A program made the position numbers and the translations under genes. Of a stretch of DNA of 64,000 nucleotides, positions 37,817 through 46,806 are shown in pieces. The notes under the pieces are model-generated. The model saw only the letters and a program-made list of their open reading frames with translations, had not been told where the DNA came from and made no database searches. Source of the stretch: Halomonas ramblicola (GTDB lineage Bacteria > Pseudomonadota > Gammaproteobacteria > Pseudomonadales > Halomonadaceae); assembly GCF_030409215.1 (NCBI RefSeq), contig NZ_JAUFPL010000017.1, forward strand, positions 46,447 through 110,446, written 5' to 3'. Positions within the stretch are counted from its first letter, which is position 1, and every line of letters begins with the position of its first letter.

Positions 37817-39679
37817 TCAGCGGCCGTGCAGGCGCTGTTCGATCTCGGCCGCGCGCTCGCTATCCACCCACCAGGCCGCCAGGTCCATGCCGTATTCGGG
37901 GAAGGGCTCGGGCCAGGCGAACTTGTCCCACACGGCGATGCGCGTCTCGCCGGAATGGTAGTGGGGGATCACGATGAAGCTGTGCAGCAGCACCCGATCC
38001 AGGGCGCGGGTGAGGGTGTTGAGTTCCTCGCGACTCTCGGCGCGGATCAGCCGGTCGACCAGGTCGTCCACCGCCGGGTTGGCCAGCCCCATCAGGTTGC
38101 GGCTCTGGGGGGTGTCGGCGTAGTCGCTAGTCCAGAACTCGCGCTGCTCGTTGCCCGGGTTGTTGGACTGGGGAAACTGGCCGATCACCATGTCGAAGTC
38201 GAAGCTGCGCAGGCGGTTGAGGTACTGGTTGATGTCGACGATGCGGATGGTGCCCTGGATGCCGAGGCGCGCCATGTTGCGCAGCATGGGCTGGACGACG
38301 CGCTCGAGGCCGGTGTCGTAGAGCAGCACCTCCAGCTCCAGGGGGCGGCCGCTCTCGGCGTCCACCAGGCTGCCGTCGCGCACCTCGTAGCCCGCCTCGC
38401 GCAGCAGCTCCAGGGCCAGGCGCAGGCGTTCCCTGAGGTCGTCGGGATGCTCGATGGGCACCGGTTCGGTGAAGACGCGCTCCGGCAGGACGTCGCGCCA
38501 GGGCTCCAGCACCTCGAGTTCCGCCTCGCTGGGCAGCCCCTCGGCGGCCATCTCGGAGTTCTGGAAGAAGCTCTCGGTGCGCTGGTAGGCATCATAGAAG
38601 ATATTGGCATTCAGCCAGGGGAAGTCGAAGGTCAGCGACAGGGCCTCGCGAACGCGCGGGTCGTCGAACTTGGCGCGACGCAGGTTGAACACGAAGGCCT
38701 GCATGCGCGCCGGCTGGCCGTCCGGGACGGTGAGCTTCTCGACCAGGCCGTCGTGGTAGGCGGGGAAGTCGTAGCCGATGGCCCAGGTGGCGGCGCGGGC
38801 GTCGATGCGATAGTCGAGCACCCCGGCCTTGAACGCTTCCCAGGCGATCTCGCGGTCGCGGTAGTAGTCGTAGACGAGCCGATCGATGTTGTGGCGACCG
38901 CGTTTCACCGGCAGGTCTCGCCCCCAGTAGTCCTCCACGCGTGCATAGACGATGCGCCGTCCCGGGTCCACCTCGGCGATGCGATAGGGGCCGGAGCCGG
39001 GGTGCTTCGCCAGGGTGGGCGACGTGAAGTCGCGCGACGCCCAGTAGTGCTCGGGCAGCACCGGCAACTGGCCGACGATCAGCGGCAGTTCACGGGAGTG
39101 GTTGGAGGCGAACTCGAAGCGCACGGTGTGGTCGTCGAGTGCGGTGGCGCTCTCCACCTCGGCGTAGTAGGCACCGTAGGAGGGATTGCCCTGCTCGGTC
39201 AGCAGCTCGAAGCTGAAGACCACGTCGTCGGCGGTGAGCGGTTCGCCGTCGTGGAAGCGCGCCTCGGGGCGCAGGTCGAACTCGATCCACAGGCGCTGCG
39301 GATCCAGGCGAATACCCGACGCCAGCAGGCCATAGGCCGAGAAGGGCTCGTCCGGGTTGCCCTCCAGCAGGGTGTCGTAGATCTGCGAGACGCCGGCCGC
39401 CGGGGTGCCGCGGATGATGAAGGGGTTGGTGGAGTCGAAGCTCGAGCCCACCGCGGCCTGGGTCAGGCTGCCGCCCTTGGGGGCCTCGGGCTCGACGTAG
39501 GGGAAGTGGGTGAAGTCCGCAGGCAGCTCGGGATCGCCGTAGAGCGCCAAGCCATGGACGGTGGGGACGCCTGCGTCGTCCCCGTCGGTAGCGGATGTCG
39601 CCACCGCGAACGGCGCAGCGAACAGGCAGAGCAGGGCGAGGAGACCACCGCCGGCACGGCGGCGCAGGGCGTTCGACAT
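37817..39679 (-). CDS. yejA: Periplasmic peptide-binding protein YejA
   Basis: Family 5 extracellular solute-binding protein of 620 residues, which captures peptides or microcin C-like compounds for YejBEF. A signal peptide ends near AVA at residues 25-27. The family features are [48 protein letters not shown] and [20 protein letters not shown], and the C-terminus holds [19 protein letters not shown]. It is the first gene of the yejABEF unit on this strand. Its upstream 132-bp gap to mltD should hold the promoter, but none stands out. Confidence 0.93.
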   Translation of the reverse strand: MSNALRRRAGGGLLALLCLFAAPFAVATSATDGDDAGVPTVHGLALYGDPELPADFTHFPYVEPEAPKGGSLTQAAVGSSFDSTNPFIIRGTPAAGVSQIYDTLLEGNPDEPFSAYGLLASGIRLDPQRLWIEFDLRPEARFHDGEPLTADDVVFSFELLTEQGNPSYGAYYAEVESATALDDHTVRFEFASNHSRELPLIVGQLPVLPEHYWASRDFTSPTLAKHPGSGPYRIAEVDPGRRIVYARVEDYWGRDLPVKRGRHNIDRLVYDYYRDREIAWEAFKAGVLDYRIDARAATWAIGYDFPAYHDGLVEKLTVPDGQPARMQAFVFNLRRAKFDDPRVREALSLTFDFPWLNANIFYDAYQRTESFFQNSEMAAEGLPSEAELEVLEPWRDVLPERVFTEPVPIEHPDDLRERLRLALELLREAGYEVRDGSLVDAESGRPLELEVLLYDTGLERVVQPMLRNMARLGIQGTIRIVDINQYLNRLRSFDFDMVIGQFPQSNNPGNEQREFWTSDYADTPQSRNLMGLANPAVDDLVDRLIRAESREELNTLTRALDRVLLHSFIVIPHYHSGETRIAVWDKFAWPEPFPEYGMDLAAWWVDSERAAEIEQRLHGR

Positions 39680-39774
39680 CGTGACATCCTGGGTCGGCTG
39701 GGATGCCGGCTGACGCCGGCGACTACCGACCCATAAGGTGTCAGGCCTGCGCGGTCTTGTAAACCTCTGATGCG

Positions 39775-39798
39775 CGGGCCGGTTTCAGCGCCGGCCCG
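39775..39798 (-). terminator. Hairpin after mltD
   Basis: CGGGCCGG and CCGGCCCG form a perfect 8-bp stem with an 8-nt loop, 14 bases past the mltD stop. It has no T run on the mltD-reading strand. Confidence 0.4.
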
Positions 39799-39811
39799 GC
39801 GGGGTGGGAGC

Positions 39812-41014
39812 TCAGCGCGCCGCCAGGCTGCGCCGGGGCAGCTCGAGCCGCTGGCCGGGCTGGATGACGTTGCCGCTCAGCCCGTTGGCCTGGCGGATCT
39901 CGTCGACGCTGATCCCCTGGCCCGAGGCGATGGCCGAGAGGCTGTCGCCGCGCTGGACCACGTAATGATCGGCGGCTCCCGCCGGGGTGGTCGGTCCTGC
40001 CGGCGTATCGAGCCTCGCCACCAGGGTGTCGGCACTGTCGGCGGGCACCAGCAGGACCTCGGCCTGGCTGGGGTGGACACTGCCGCCGCTCAACGCCGGA
40101 TTGAGTTCGGCCAGTTCGCCACGCGGGACGCCCGCCAGGCGCGCCGCCTCGGCCAACTGCAGGGGACGCTCCACGGGGACCTCGGCGAAGGCCGGGGCGT
40201 CCTCGATCTCGGGGAGGGCGACCTGGTACTCATCGGGGTTGTCGACGATGGCGGCGATGGCCTTCAGCTTGGGAACGTACTGCATGGTCTCCTGGGGCAG
40301 CTTCAGGCTCCAGTAGTCGCCGCTCTCGCCCCGCGAGATGGCGGCGTTGCGGGCCCGGTTCACCGTGCCGGCCCCGGCGTTGTAGGCCGCCAGCGAGAGC
40401 TGGATGTCCCCCTCGTACCACTGATCGGCCTGGTATTCGATGTAGTCCAGGGCGGCACGCGTCGAGGCCACCACGTCGAGTCGGCCATCGTAGCCACCCT
40501 GACGGTGCAGGCCCAGGGCGTCGCCGGTGCCGGGCATGAACTGCCACAGGCCGGCGGCGCCACGGTGGCTGCGGGCGGCGGGATCGAAGGAGCTCTCGAT
40601 GAAGGGGATCAGGGCGATCTCGCCGGGCAGGCCACGTTCCTCCACTTGCTCGACGATCCAGGCCAGCCAGGGGCGTGCCCGCTCGGTGATCTCGACGATG
40701 TTGTGCGGGGCGCTGCGGTAATGGTCGATCCAGTGCTGGACCCGGGGATCCCGGAGGTCGTCCTGCCACTGGAAGCTGTCGCGGAGACGGCTCCAGGCGT
40801 CCCGAGGCTCGAGCGCCAGGGCGTCCCAGAAGTGACGCACCAGGCTGCTCGGTGACGGCTGGGCGACCTCACGGCTCGTGGCACCATCGTCGGGGGTTGC
40901 GGCTCGCGGTAGGGTGGCGGCCTGGCTCTGGGCGCCGGCGGCCATCAGGGAGCCGAACAGGGCGGCGGTGCTGGCAAGCGCATACAGCCTGCGGCGAGTC
41001 GTGTAGTAGGTCAT
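39812..41014 (-). CDS. mltD: Membrane-bound lytic transglycosylase D
   Basis: Cell-wall-cleaving transglycosylase of 400 residues exported by an N-terminal signal (RRLYALASTAALFGSLMAAGA). The SLT domain has the catalytic glutamate in IALIPFIESSFDP and the conserved GAAGLWQFMPGTG and LSLAAYNAGAGTVNRA. One clear LysM peptidoglycan-binding repeat lies at the C-terminus (YVVQRGDSLSAIASGQGIS). A degenerate repeat around LQLAEAARLAGVPRGELAELN may precede it. E. coli MltD has two LysM repeats and is longer. No lipobox cysteine is visible, so membrane attachment by lipid is doubtful. It is next to gloB, as in several gammaproteobacteria. Confidence 0.9.
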   Translation of the reverse strand: MTYYTTRRRLYALASTAALFGSLMAAGAQSQAATLPRAATPDDGATSREVAQPSPSSLVRHFWDALALEPRDAWSRLRDSFQWQDDLRDPRVQHWIDHYRSAPHNIVEITERARPWLAWIVEQVEERGLPGEIALIPFIESSFDPAARSHRGAAGLWQFMPGTGDALGLHRQGGYDGRLDVVASTRAALDYIEYQADQWYEGDIQLSLAAYNAGAGTVNRARNAAISRGESGDYWSLKLPQETMQYVPKLKAIAAIVDNPDEYQVALPEIEDAPAFAEVPVERPLQLAEAARLAGVPRGELAELNPALSGGSVHPSQAEVLLVPADSADTLVARLDTPAGPTTPAGAADHYVVQRGDSLSAIASGQGISVDEIRQANGLSGNVIQPGQRLELPRRSLAAR

Positions 41015-41085
41015 CCGGTCGTGTTTCTCCTGGTCGCAGGCGAGCCGCCGCGTGGCGGCTCGCCGGGGCGTCCATCGGGTCGGGC

Positions 41086-41853
41086 TCAGAAGTTGTCTTT
41101 CCAGGCGCGCAGGGTGGTGAAGGTGGCCTCGTCGGTGTCGGTGTCGCCGTGGGCCGAGGCGGCCTCACGGACGCCGGCATCCGCCACGCGCAGGAAAGGA
41201 TTGATGCGCTTCTCCCGGGCCAGGGTGCTGGGCAGCGTGGGGCGATCGAGCTCGCGGGCACGCTGGCACTCTTCCATGGCCTGAACCACGTCCGGATTGT
41301 GAGGGTCGGCGGCCAACGCGAAGCGCAGGTTGGCCAGGGTGTATTCGTGGGCGGCGAACACCAGGGTGTCCTCCGGCAGGGTCGCCAGCCGGGCCAGGGA
41401 GGCGTGCATCTGGGCCGGGGTGCCCTCGAAGAGCCGGCCGCAGCCGGCGCTGAAGATGGCATCGCCGCTGAACAGCAGCGGCGGTATGCCGGCGGTGAAG
41501 AAGGCGATATGGTCCAGGGTATGCCCCGGCACCTCGATCACCTCGAACAGCCGCCCCATGACCCGCAGCTCGTCGCCGTCGGCGACGCTCTCGTCGATGC
41601 CGGTGATATCGGGGTTGGCCGGCCCCACCACCCGCGGCGAGTAGCGCTCGATGAGCTCGCGCAGGCCGCCGGTATGATCCGGGTGGTGGTGCGTGATCAG
41701 CACCGTCGACAGCGTCAGGCCCTCACGCTCGAGGAGCTCGATCACCGGGGTGGCATCACCCGGGTCCACCACGCAGACTTCGGGGCTCGTGTCCTGGCGC
41801 AACAGCCATATATAGTTGTCGCTAAACGCAGGAATCGGTGTCACGCTCAACAT
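41086..41853 (-). CDS. gloB: Hydroxyacylglutathione hydrolase (glyoxalase II)
   Basis: Second enzyme of methylglyoxal detoxification, hydrolysing S-lactoylglutathione. It has 255 residues in a metallo-beta-lactamase fold. The metal site is THHHPDHTGG, with further ligands in VPGHTLDHI, FSGDAIFSAGCGRLFEG and AHEYTLANL. Start 41853 gives MLSVTPIPAFSDNYIW, matching the family N-terminus; ATG 41877 is an alternative. The divergent neighbour is the YafS-like methyltransferase, and the order gloB / yafS-rnhA-dnaQ is conserved with E. coli. Confidence 0.94.
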   Translation of the reverse strand: MLSVTPIPAFSDNYIWLLRQDTSPEVCVVDPGDATPVIELLEREGLTLSTVLITHHHPDHTGGLRELIERYSPRVVGPANPDITGIDESVADGDELRVMGRLFEVIEVPGHTLDHIAFFTAGIPPLLFSGDAIFSAGCGRLFEGTPAQMHASLARLATLPEDTLVFAAHEYTLANLRFALAADPHNPDVVQAMEECQRARELDRPTLPSTLAREKRINPFLRVADAGVREAASAHGDTDTDEATFTTLRAWKDNF

Positions 41854-41921
41854 GGGCAAGGCGTCCTGAATGGGCATGAACGGGTCGCAAAATCCGACCA
41901 ATATGGAGGGGTTAGCGCACG

Positions 41922-42704
41922 ATGTCAACATCGCCTGCCACCCATCGGCTCGCCGGCCTGGTGCGGGACGGCCGGCGTTTCTGGACCAGCCCCGCCGGCC
42001 GGGCCCTGTGGCAGGCCGAGCGTGCCTGCCTGGGGCCGGCCTGCGAGCGGCTGTGCGGCGCCCATAGCCTCGAGCTGGGCCTGGCCCGCCCGCTGGCCGA
42101 CATGTGTCCGGTACGTCACCCGCTGTGCTGGGCGCCCAGTCGGGAGCTCGCCGAGCGGGCCTCCACGCTGGTCTGCCCCCCCGATGCACTGCCGCTGCCC
42201 GACGACTGCCTGAGCCTGGTGGTGATCCACCACCTGCTCGAGGTGGTGCCGGATCCCCACCACCTGCTCCAGGAGGCGGCGCGGGTGACCGCCGACGACG
42301 GCCGCCTGATCCTCTTCGGCTGGATGCCGCTCTCCGCGGGCGGGCTGCCGCGGCTGTGGCCCGCTCGGCGGCGGGCGTTGCCGTGGCGGGGGCAGTGGCG
42401 CACCCCGGCACGGCTGCGCGACTGGCTGGCATTTGTGGACTTCGAGACCGAGCGGGTAGACTACTGCGGTTTCCACCTGCCCGGCGGCCTGCCGCGCAAC
42501 GCCCTGCTCGAGACCCTGGGGCGTCGCCACAACCTGCCGCTGGGCGACAGCTACATGATCCAGGCACGACGCCGGCCGCAGCTCGTGCAACCCCAGGGGA
42601 CCCGGCTGAGCTTCTCCCGCCCGCTCGGCGGCTCCGCCCTCGGGGCCACCCGGCTGGGACAGCGCTTCGAGGCCGAACAGGAAAGGATGACCGAGGTTGA
42701 ATGA
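41922..42704 (+). CDS. Class I SAM-dependent methyltransferase, YafS-like
   Basis: A 260-residue methyltransferase-like protein. The usual glycine-rich SAM motif is weak, but the later elements [36 protein letters not shown] and [13 protein letters not shown] are characteristic of the Methyltransf_11 type. Position between gloB and rnhA makes it the counterpart of E. coli yafS, whose substrate is unknown. The end overlaps rnhA by eight bases. Confidence 0.78.
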   Translation: MSTSPATHRLAGLVRDGRRFWTSPAGRALWQAERACLGPACERLCGAHSLELGLARPLADMCPVRHPLCWAPSRELAERASTLVCPPDALPLPDDCLSLVVIHHLLEVVPDPHHLLQEAARVTADDGRLILFGWMPLSAGGLPRLWPARRRALPWRGQWRTPARLRDWLAFVDFETERVDYCGFHLPGGLPRNALLETLGRRHNLPLGDSYMIQARRRPQLVQPQGTRLSFSRPLGGSALGATRLGQRFEAEQERMTEVE

Positions 42705-43164
42705 CACAGGCAGCGGCCCCAAGCCGGACGTGACCATCCATACCGACGGCGCTTGCCGCGGCAATCCCGGCCCCGGTGGCTGGGGGGCCGTGCTCGCCAG
42801 CGGCGAGCACGAGAAGACCCTCAAGGGCTTCGAGGCCCGGACCACCAACAATCGCATGGAGCTGATGGCCGCCATCATGGCCCTGCGCACCCTCAAGCGC
42901 CCCTGCCGGGTGGCGCTATGGACCGACTCCGAGTACCTGCGCCGCGGCATCACCGAGTGGATCCACGGCTGGATGAAACGGGGCTGGAAGACCGCCTCGC
43001 GCCAGCCGGTCAAGAATGCCGAACTCTGGCAGGAGCTGCTCGAGGAGACCCACCGCCACGACATCGAGTGGCACTGGGTCAAGGGGCACAGCGGCCACCC
43101 CGGCAACGAGCGCGCCGACCAGCTGGCCAACCAGGCCATCGACGAGCACCGCCAGCGGGCCTGA
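42697..43164 (+). CDS. rnhA: Ribonuclease HI
   Basis: Degrades RNA in RNA-DNA hybrids. The 155-residue protein has all active-site acids: Asp in [17 protein letters not shown], Glu in [10 protein letters not shown], Asp in [11 protein letters not shown] and Asp in [10 protein letters not shown], and the GHSGHPGN handle. The start appears to be TTG at 42697, inside the end of the preceding gene, with AAAGGA nine bases upstream; there is no ATG nearby. It is upstream of dnaQ as in E. coli. A second RNase HI is found on the island at 59249. Confidence 0.94.
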   Translation: MNDTGSGPKPDVTIHTDGACRGNPGPGGWGAVLASGEHEKTLKGFEARTTNNRMELMAAIMALRTLKRPCRVALWTDSEYLRRGITEWIHGWMKRGWKTASRQPVKNAELWQELLEETHRHDIEWHWVKGHSGHPGNERADQLANQAIDEHRQRA

Positions 43165-43192
43165 CGGAAGAGCCATCAGCGGGCCTGACGGA
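43153..43192 (+). repeat. 24-bp tandem duplication between rnhA and dnaQ
   Basis: CAGCGGGCCTGACGGA occurs at 43153-43168 and again at 43177-43192. The first copy includes the rnhA stop and the second ends just before the dnaQ ribosome site. It looks like a recent slippage duplication. Confidence 0.75.
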
Positions 43193-43200
43193 GAAGAACC

Positions 43201-43947
43201 ATGCGCCAGATCATCCTGGATACCGAGACCACCGGCATCGATCCCCGCGAGGGCCACCGCCTGATCGAGATCGGGGCGGTGGAGATGGTCAACCGTCGCC
43301 TCACCGGGCGTACCTACCACCAGTACATCAACCCCGAGCGGGACATCGAGGCCGAGGCCATGGCGGTCCACGGCATCACCAACGAGCGGGTCGCCGAGGA
43401 GCCGGTGTTCGCCCGGGTCGCCGACGACTTCTGGGCCTTCATCGCCGGGGCCGAGCTGGTGATCCACAACGCCCCCTTCGACGTGGGCTTCATGGATCAC
43501 GAGTTCGAGATGCTCAATCGCCGGCGCGGCGAACCGCGGCTGGGCCCGGTGGCCGAGCATTGCCGCATCCTCGACACCCTGCAGCTGGCCCGCGACAAGC
43601 ATCCCGGGCAGCGCAACAACCTCGATGCACTGTGCAAGCGCTACGAGATCGACAACGGCCACCGGGTGCTGCACGGGGCCCTGCTGGACGCCGAGATCCT
43701 CGCCGACGTCTACCTGGCCATGACCGGGGGCCAGACGGCGCTGTCGCTGGACCCTTCCGCGGCGAGCGAGGGCGACGGCCGGCAGCAGTCGGGCCTGGCG
43801 ATCCGGCGCCTCGATCTCGAGCCCGGTCGGCTCAGGGTGGTGGCGCCGGACGAGCGGGAGCTGGCGGCCCATCGCGACAAGCTGTCCCGCATCCGCGAGG
43901 CGGCCGGTGAGTGTGCCTGGGATCGCCTCGACGAGGCGCCGTCCTGA
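43201..43947 (+). CDS. dnaQ: DNA polymerase III epsilon subunit
   Basis: Proofreading 3'-5' exonuclease of the replicative polymerase, 248 residues. The DEDDh motifs are ILDTETTGID, HNAPFDVGFMDHEF and HGALLDAEILADVY with His two turns before. The C-terminal tail (after about residue 185) is the flexible part that binds the alpha subunit. The start follows GGAGAAG. The stop overlaps the start of nudC in TGATG. Confidence 0.95.
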   Translation: MRQIILDTETTGIDPREGHRLIEIGAVEMVNRRLTGRTYHQYINPERDIEAEAMAVHGITNERVAEEPVFARVADDFWAFIAGAELVIHNAPFDVGFMDHEFEMLNRRRGEPRLGPVAEHCRILDTLQLARDKHPGQRNNLDALCKRYEIDNGHRVLHGALLDAEILADVYLAMTGGQTALSLDPSAASEGDGRQQSGLAIRRLDLEPGRLRVVAPDERELAAHRDKLSRIREAAGECAWDRLDEAPS

Positions 43948-44717
43948 TGCTGCGGCGCGAGCTGCCCGTCGAGGCCGAGGCGGGGCGGGTGATCCGCCTC
44001 GCCCAGGGGCGCATCGCCCCGGGGCCGGACGGCGACCTGCTGCAGCCGGTCGTGACCTGGACGCCGGCCATGCAGCCGCTGTGCTACTGGGACGACGTGC
44101 CGGTGGCGCTCTCCGTGGAGGAGGCGCCGGGGGAAGGCTGGCCGGATGGCCGGGAATGGCTGACGCGCCTGCCCGAGTCGCGTTTCGCGCTGCTCTCCAC
44201 GGCGCTGCAGGTGGGCGCCTGGTTGCGCAACCACCGCTTCTGCGGGCGCTGTGGCACGCCGGCCGAGCGCCTCGATGCCGAGTTCGCCATGCACTGCCGG
44301 GGGTGCGGCCATCGCAACTATCCGCGCATCTCGCCGTGCATCATCACCCTGGTGACCCACGGCGATGCCCTGCTGCTGGCGCGCAGCCCGCGCTTCCCGC
44401 CGGGGCGCTACTCGACGCTAGCCGGCTTCATCGAGCCCGGCGAGTCCGCCGAGGAGGCGGTGCGGCGCGAGATCTTCGAGGAGGTGGGCCTGCCGGTGGG
44501 GCGCATCCGCTACTATCGCAGCCAGGCCTGGCCCTTCCCCCACTCGCTGATGCTGGGTTTCTTCGCCGAGGCGGCCAGCCGGCGCATCCGCATCGACGGG
44601 GAGGAGATCGTCGATGCCGCCTGGTTCTCGCCGCGGCAACTGCCCCAGCTGCCGCCACCCTACTCGATCTCCCGGGCGTTGATCGAGACCCATCTGGGCG
44701 AGGTGGCGGCGCGCTGA
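43947..44717 (+). CDS. nudC: NADH pyrophosphatase / mRNA decapping hydrolase NudC
   Basis: Nudix hydrolase of 256 residues that splits NAD(H) and can remove NAD caps from RNA. A four-cysteine zinc site is present (CGRCG and CRGCG, 18 residues apart), then YPRISPCIITLV and the Nudix box GFIEPGESAEEAVRREIFEEVGL-like pattern, with SQAWPFPHSLMLGF after it as in NudC. Start 43947 (MLRRELP) overlaps the dnaQ stop by one base. Confidence 0.93.
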   Translation: MLRRELPVEAEAGRVIRLAQGRIAPGPDGDLLQPVVTWTPAMQPLCYWDDVPVALSVEEAPGEGWPDGREWLTRLPESRFALLSTALQVGAWLRNHRFCGRCGTPAERLDAEFAMHCRGCGHRNYPRISPCIITLVTHGDALLLARSPRFPPGRYSTLAGFIEPGESAEEAVRREIFEEVGLPVGRIRYYRSQAWPFPHSLMLGFFAEAASRRIRIDGEEIVDAAWFSPRQLPQLPPPYSISRALIETHLGEVAAR

Positions 44718-44732
44718 AGGGGCCGCTCCGGG

Positions 44733-45044
44733 TCAGCCCGCGGGGAACAGGCTGGTCAGGCGGGTGGCCAGCATGACATCGCCGGTGGCCTTGACCTTGC
44801 CGGTCATGAAGGCGGTCATGCCGTTGACCTCGCCGTTCATCAGGCCCTTCAGGGTGGTGGTGCTCATGCTCAGGGTCACGGAGGGCGCGTCGTGCTCGCC
44901 CTCCTGGATGTCCAGGTCGCCGTCGCGGATCGCCAGGTAGTGGCTGCCGGCATCGTCGAAATGGAACTGGAAGATCTCATCCATGCCGCTGGCGGCCTGA
45001 GGATCGAAGCGGGAGTGCAGTTTGTCGAGGGTCGAGAGGCTCAT
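44733..45044 (-). CDS. SCP2 sterol-binding domain protein
   Basis: A small 103-residue cytoplasmic protein consisting of one SCP2-like lipid-binding domain. The features FQFHFDDAGSHYLAIRDGDLDI, APSVTLSMSTTTLKGLMNGEVNGMTAFMTGKVKATGDVMLATRL match the family closely. Such proteins bind fatty acyl chains or sterol-like ligands. It is divergent from sohB across a gap that contains a perfect AAACGATCGTTT palindrome, so both genes may answer to one fatty-acid-type regulator. Confidence 0.88.
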   Translation of the reverse strand: MSLSTLDKLHSRFDPQAASGMDEIFQFHFDDAGSHYLAIRDGDLDIQEGEHDAPSVTLSMSTTTLKGLMNGEVNGMTAFMTGKVKATGDVMLATRLTSLFPAG

Positions 45045-45088
45045 GAGGGCTCCTGGGGCGTGGATGCGGGAAGACGCGATGCTATTTT

Positions 45089-45100
45089 AAACGATCGTTT
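45089..45100. promoter_or_regulatory. AAACGATCGTTT palindrome, candidate TetR/PsrA-type operator
   Basis: A perfect 12-bp palindrome lies midway between the divergent SCP2 and sohB genes. AAAC-N4-GTTT agrees with the core of the operator known for PsrA-like fatty-acid-sensing TetR regulators. The regulator itself is not in the window. Confidence 0.5.
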
Positions 45101-45134
45101 TGATCAAGCGGCATCCGGTACGAGGAGGAGAGTG

Positions 45135-46175
45135 ATGAGCGACTGGCTGGCGGATTTCGGCATGTTCCTGGCCCAACTGCTGAGCCTGGCGGTGATCGTC
45201 GGCCTGGTGGTGGCGATCATGGCGCGGCTGCGTGGCGAGGGCGGCGAGCGTTCGCGACTCAGGGTCGAGGAGCTCAACCGCACGCGCGATGAGCGGCGCC
45301 GTCGCCTGACCCTGGTGGCCAGCGAGCCGGGGGGACGCAAGCGGTTGCTCAAGGCCTTCCGTCGCGAGGACAAGGCGCGGGCCAGGGCCGGCAAGGGCGA
45401 TGCCGGGGAGCGTCGCACGAGCGTCTGGGTCATCGATTTCCACGGCGACATCCGCGCCAGCGGTACCGGGCGGCTGGCCGAGGAGGTCTCGGCGGTGATC
45501 GACGCCGCCGAAGACGGCGACGAGGTGGTGATCCGCCTGGAGTCCGCCGGCGGCCTGGTGCACGCCTACGGACTGGCCGCGGCGGAGCTCGACCGCCTGC
45601 GCGAGGCGGGGCTGTCCACCACGGTGTGCATCGACAAGGTGGCGGCCAGCGGCGGCTACCTGATGGCCTGTGGCGCCGACCGGCTGCGTGCCGCCCCCCT
45701 GGCGGTGCTGGGGTCCATCGGCGTGGTGGCCCAGGTGCCCAACATCCATCGGCTGCTCAAGCGCCACGACATCGACGTGGAGGTGCTGACCGCCGGCCGC
45801 TACAAGCGCACCCTGACGGTGCTGGGCGAGAACACCGAGGAGGGCCGCGAGAAGTTTCTCGAGGAGCTCGACGCCACCCATGAGCTGTTCAAGCATCATG
45901 TGGCCGAGCGCCGGCCCGACCTCGACATCGAGACCCTGGCCACTGGCGAGACCTGGTACGGCCGCGAGGCACTGGAGAAGGGCCTGGTGGACGCCCTGGG
46001 CACCAGCGAGGCCTACCTGGTGGAGCGCATGCGTGAGGCGCGGGTGATCCGGGTCAAACTGGAGCCGCGTCGCCGGCTCGGCGAACGGCTGGGCACGGCG
46101 GTCGCCACCGGCGTCGAGCGCGCCCTGCTGCGCGGTGCCGCACTGCTGGAGAACAGCGGCTGGCAGCGCCGCTAG
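45135..46175 (+). CDS. sohB: Protease SohB
   Basis: Inner-membrane serine protease of the peptidase S49 (SppA-like) family, 346 residues. An N-terminal membrane segment (LAQLLSLAVIVGLVVAIMA) is followed by a charged region and the protease domain. The catalytic serine is in VAASGGYLMACGADRL and the lysine in TAGRYKRTLTVLGENT. Start 45135 follows AGGAGGAG. The target proteins are unknown. The gene stands alone, with a palindromic operator upstream and a convergent ArsR gene downstream. Confidence 0.92.
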   Translation: MSDWLADFGMFLAQLLSLAVIVGLVVAIMARLRGEGGERSRLRVEELNRTRDERRRRLTLVASEPGGRKRLLKAFRREDKARARAGKGDAGERRTSVWVIDFHGDIRASGTGRLAEEVSAVIDAAEDGDEVVIRLESAGGLVHAYGLAAAELDRLREAGLSTTVCIDKVAASGGYLMACGADRLRAAPLAVLGSIGVVAQVPNIHRLLKRHDIDVEVLTAGRYKRTLTVLGENTEEGREKFLEELDATHELFKHHVAERRPDLDIETLATGETWYGREALEKGLVDALGTSEAYLVERMREARVIRVKLEPRRRLGERLGTAVATGVERALLRGAALLENSGWQRR

Positions 46176-46177
46176 GC

Positions 46178-46504
46178 TCAGCCCCTGGCCAGGCCCAGGC
46201 CCACCAGCGTCTCGATGATGGCCCGTGCGCTGTCGCCGTGCAGCGAGTAGTAGATGGTCTGGGAGGAGCGTCGGGTGGTGACCAGGTTCTCGCGGCGCAG
46301 GATCGCCAGGTGCTGGGAGAGAGCCGACTGGCTGAGTGCCAGCTGGCGGTTGAGTTCGGTGACCGAGAGCTCCTGACCGTCCAGCAGGCAGAGGATGCGC
46401 AGCCGGTTGTCGTTGGCCATGGCCTTGAGGAGGGCGGTGGCCTGGTCGATGGCCGCATCGCCGCCACCGATGAGTCGAGATGCAACGCTGCTGGAGCTGC
46501 CCAT
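46178..46504 (-). CDS. ArsR-family transcriptional regulator
   Basis: A 108-residue winged-helix repressor of the ArsR/SmtB type: LLKAMANDNRLRILCLLDG, then VTELNRQLALSQSALSQHLAILRRENLVTTRRSSQTIYYSL. Only one cysteine (in RILCLL) is visible and the usual metal-binding ELCVCD motif is missing. Sequence is reminiscent of the HlyU/BigR group, which uses redox or non-metal signals, but the second BigR cysteine is absent. The divergent neighbour is prpE, with a 302-bp gap that holds a strong palindrome. Confidence 0.85.
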   Translation of the reverse strand: MGSSSSVASRLIGGGDAAIDQATALLKAMANDNRLRILCLLDGQELSVTELNRQLALSQSALSQHLAILRRENLVTTRRSSQTIYYSLHGDSARAIIETLVGLGLARG

Positions 46505-46678
46505 GTCGATCCCCTGCGCTGGCCGATGATGACAGGCCGTCGCGCGTGGCGGAGCGTCCTGTCCCGGGCCATTCCCTGGTGAGCGTGCCTTTCCTGATTT
46601 AACTATTCCTCAAGTATAGTCCACCCGGGGCGTAGCGTGGCGCCGATTCGCCGGTGGCCCTGGTGCTCTCCGTTTCCG

Positions 46679-46694
46679 TTGTCGACAATTGTCG
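46679..46694. promoter_or_regulatory. Overlapping palindromes ahead of prpE
   Basis: TTGTCGACAATTGTCG contains two overlapping perfect palindromes, TTGTCGACAA (46679-46688) and CGACAATTGTCG (46683-46694). Palindromes of this form are typical operators of FCD-type GntR regulators. The rest of the 46505-46806 gap shows an ACTAT/ATAGT inverted repeat near 46604-46620 and nothing else clear. Confidence 0.5.
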
Positions 46695-46806
46695 GGGGTT
46701 ACGTGCGTCTTTCGTCGTAAATTAGCCTATCGTATGAGGGAGTCGGCGGCATTCTGGATTACAGTGTCAACAATCAATGCCGCCACACGACCGCATCAGG
46801 ACGACC

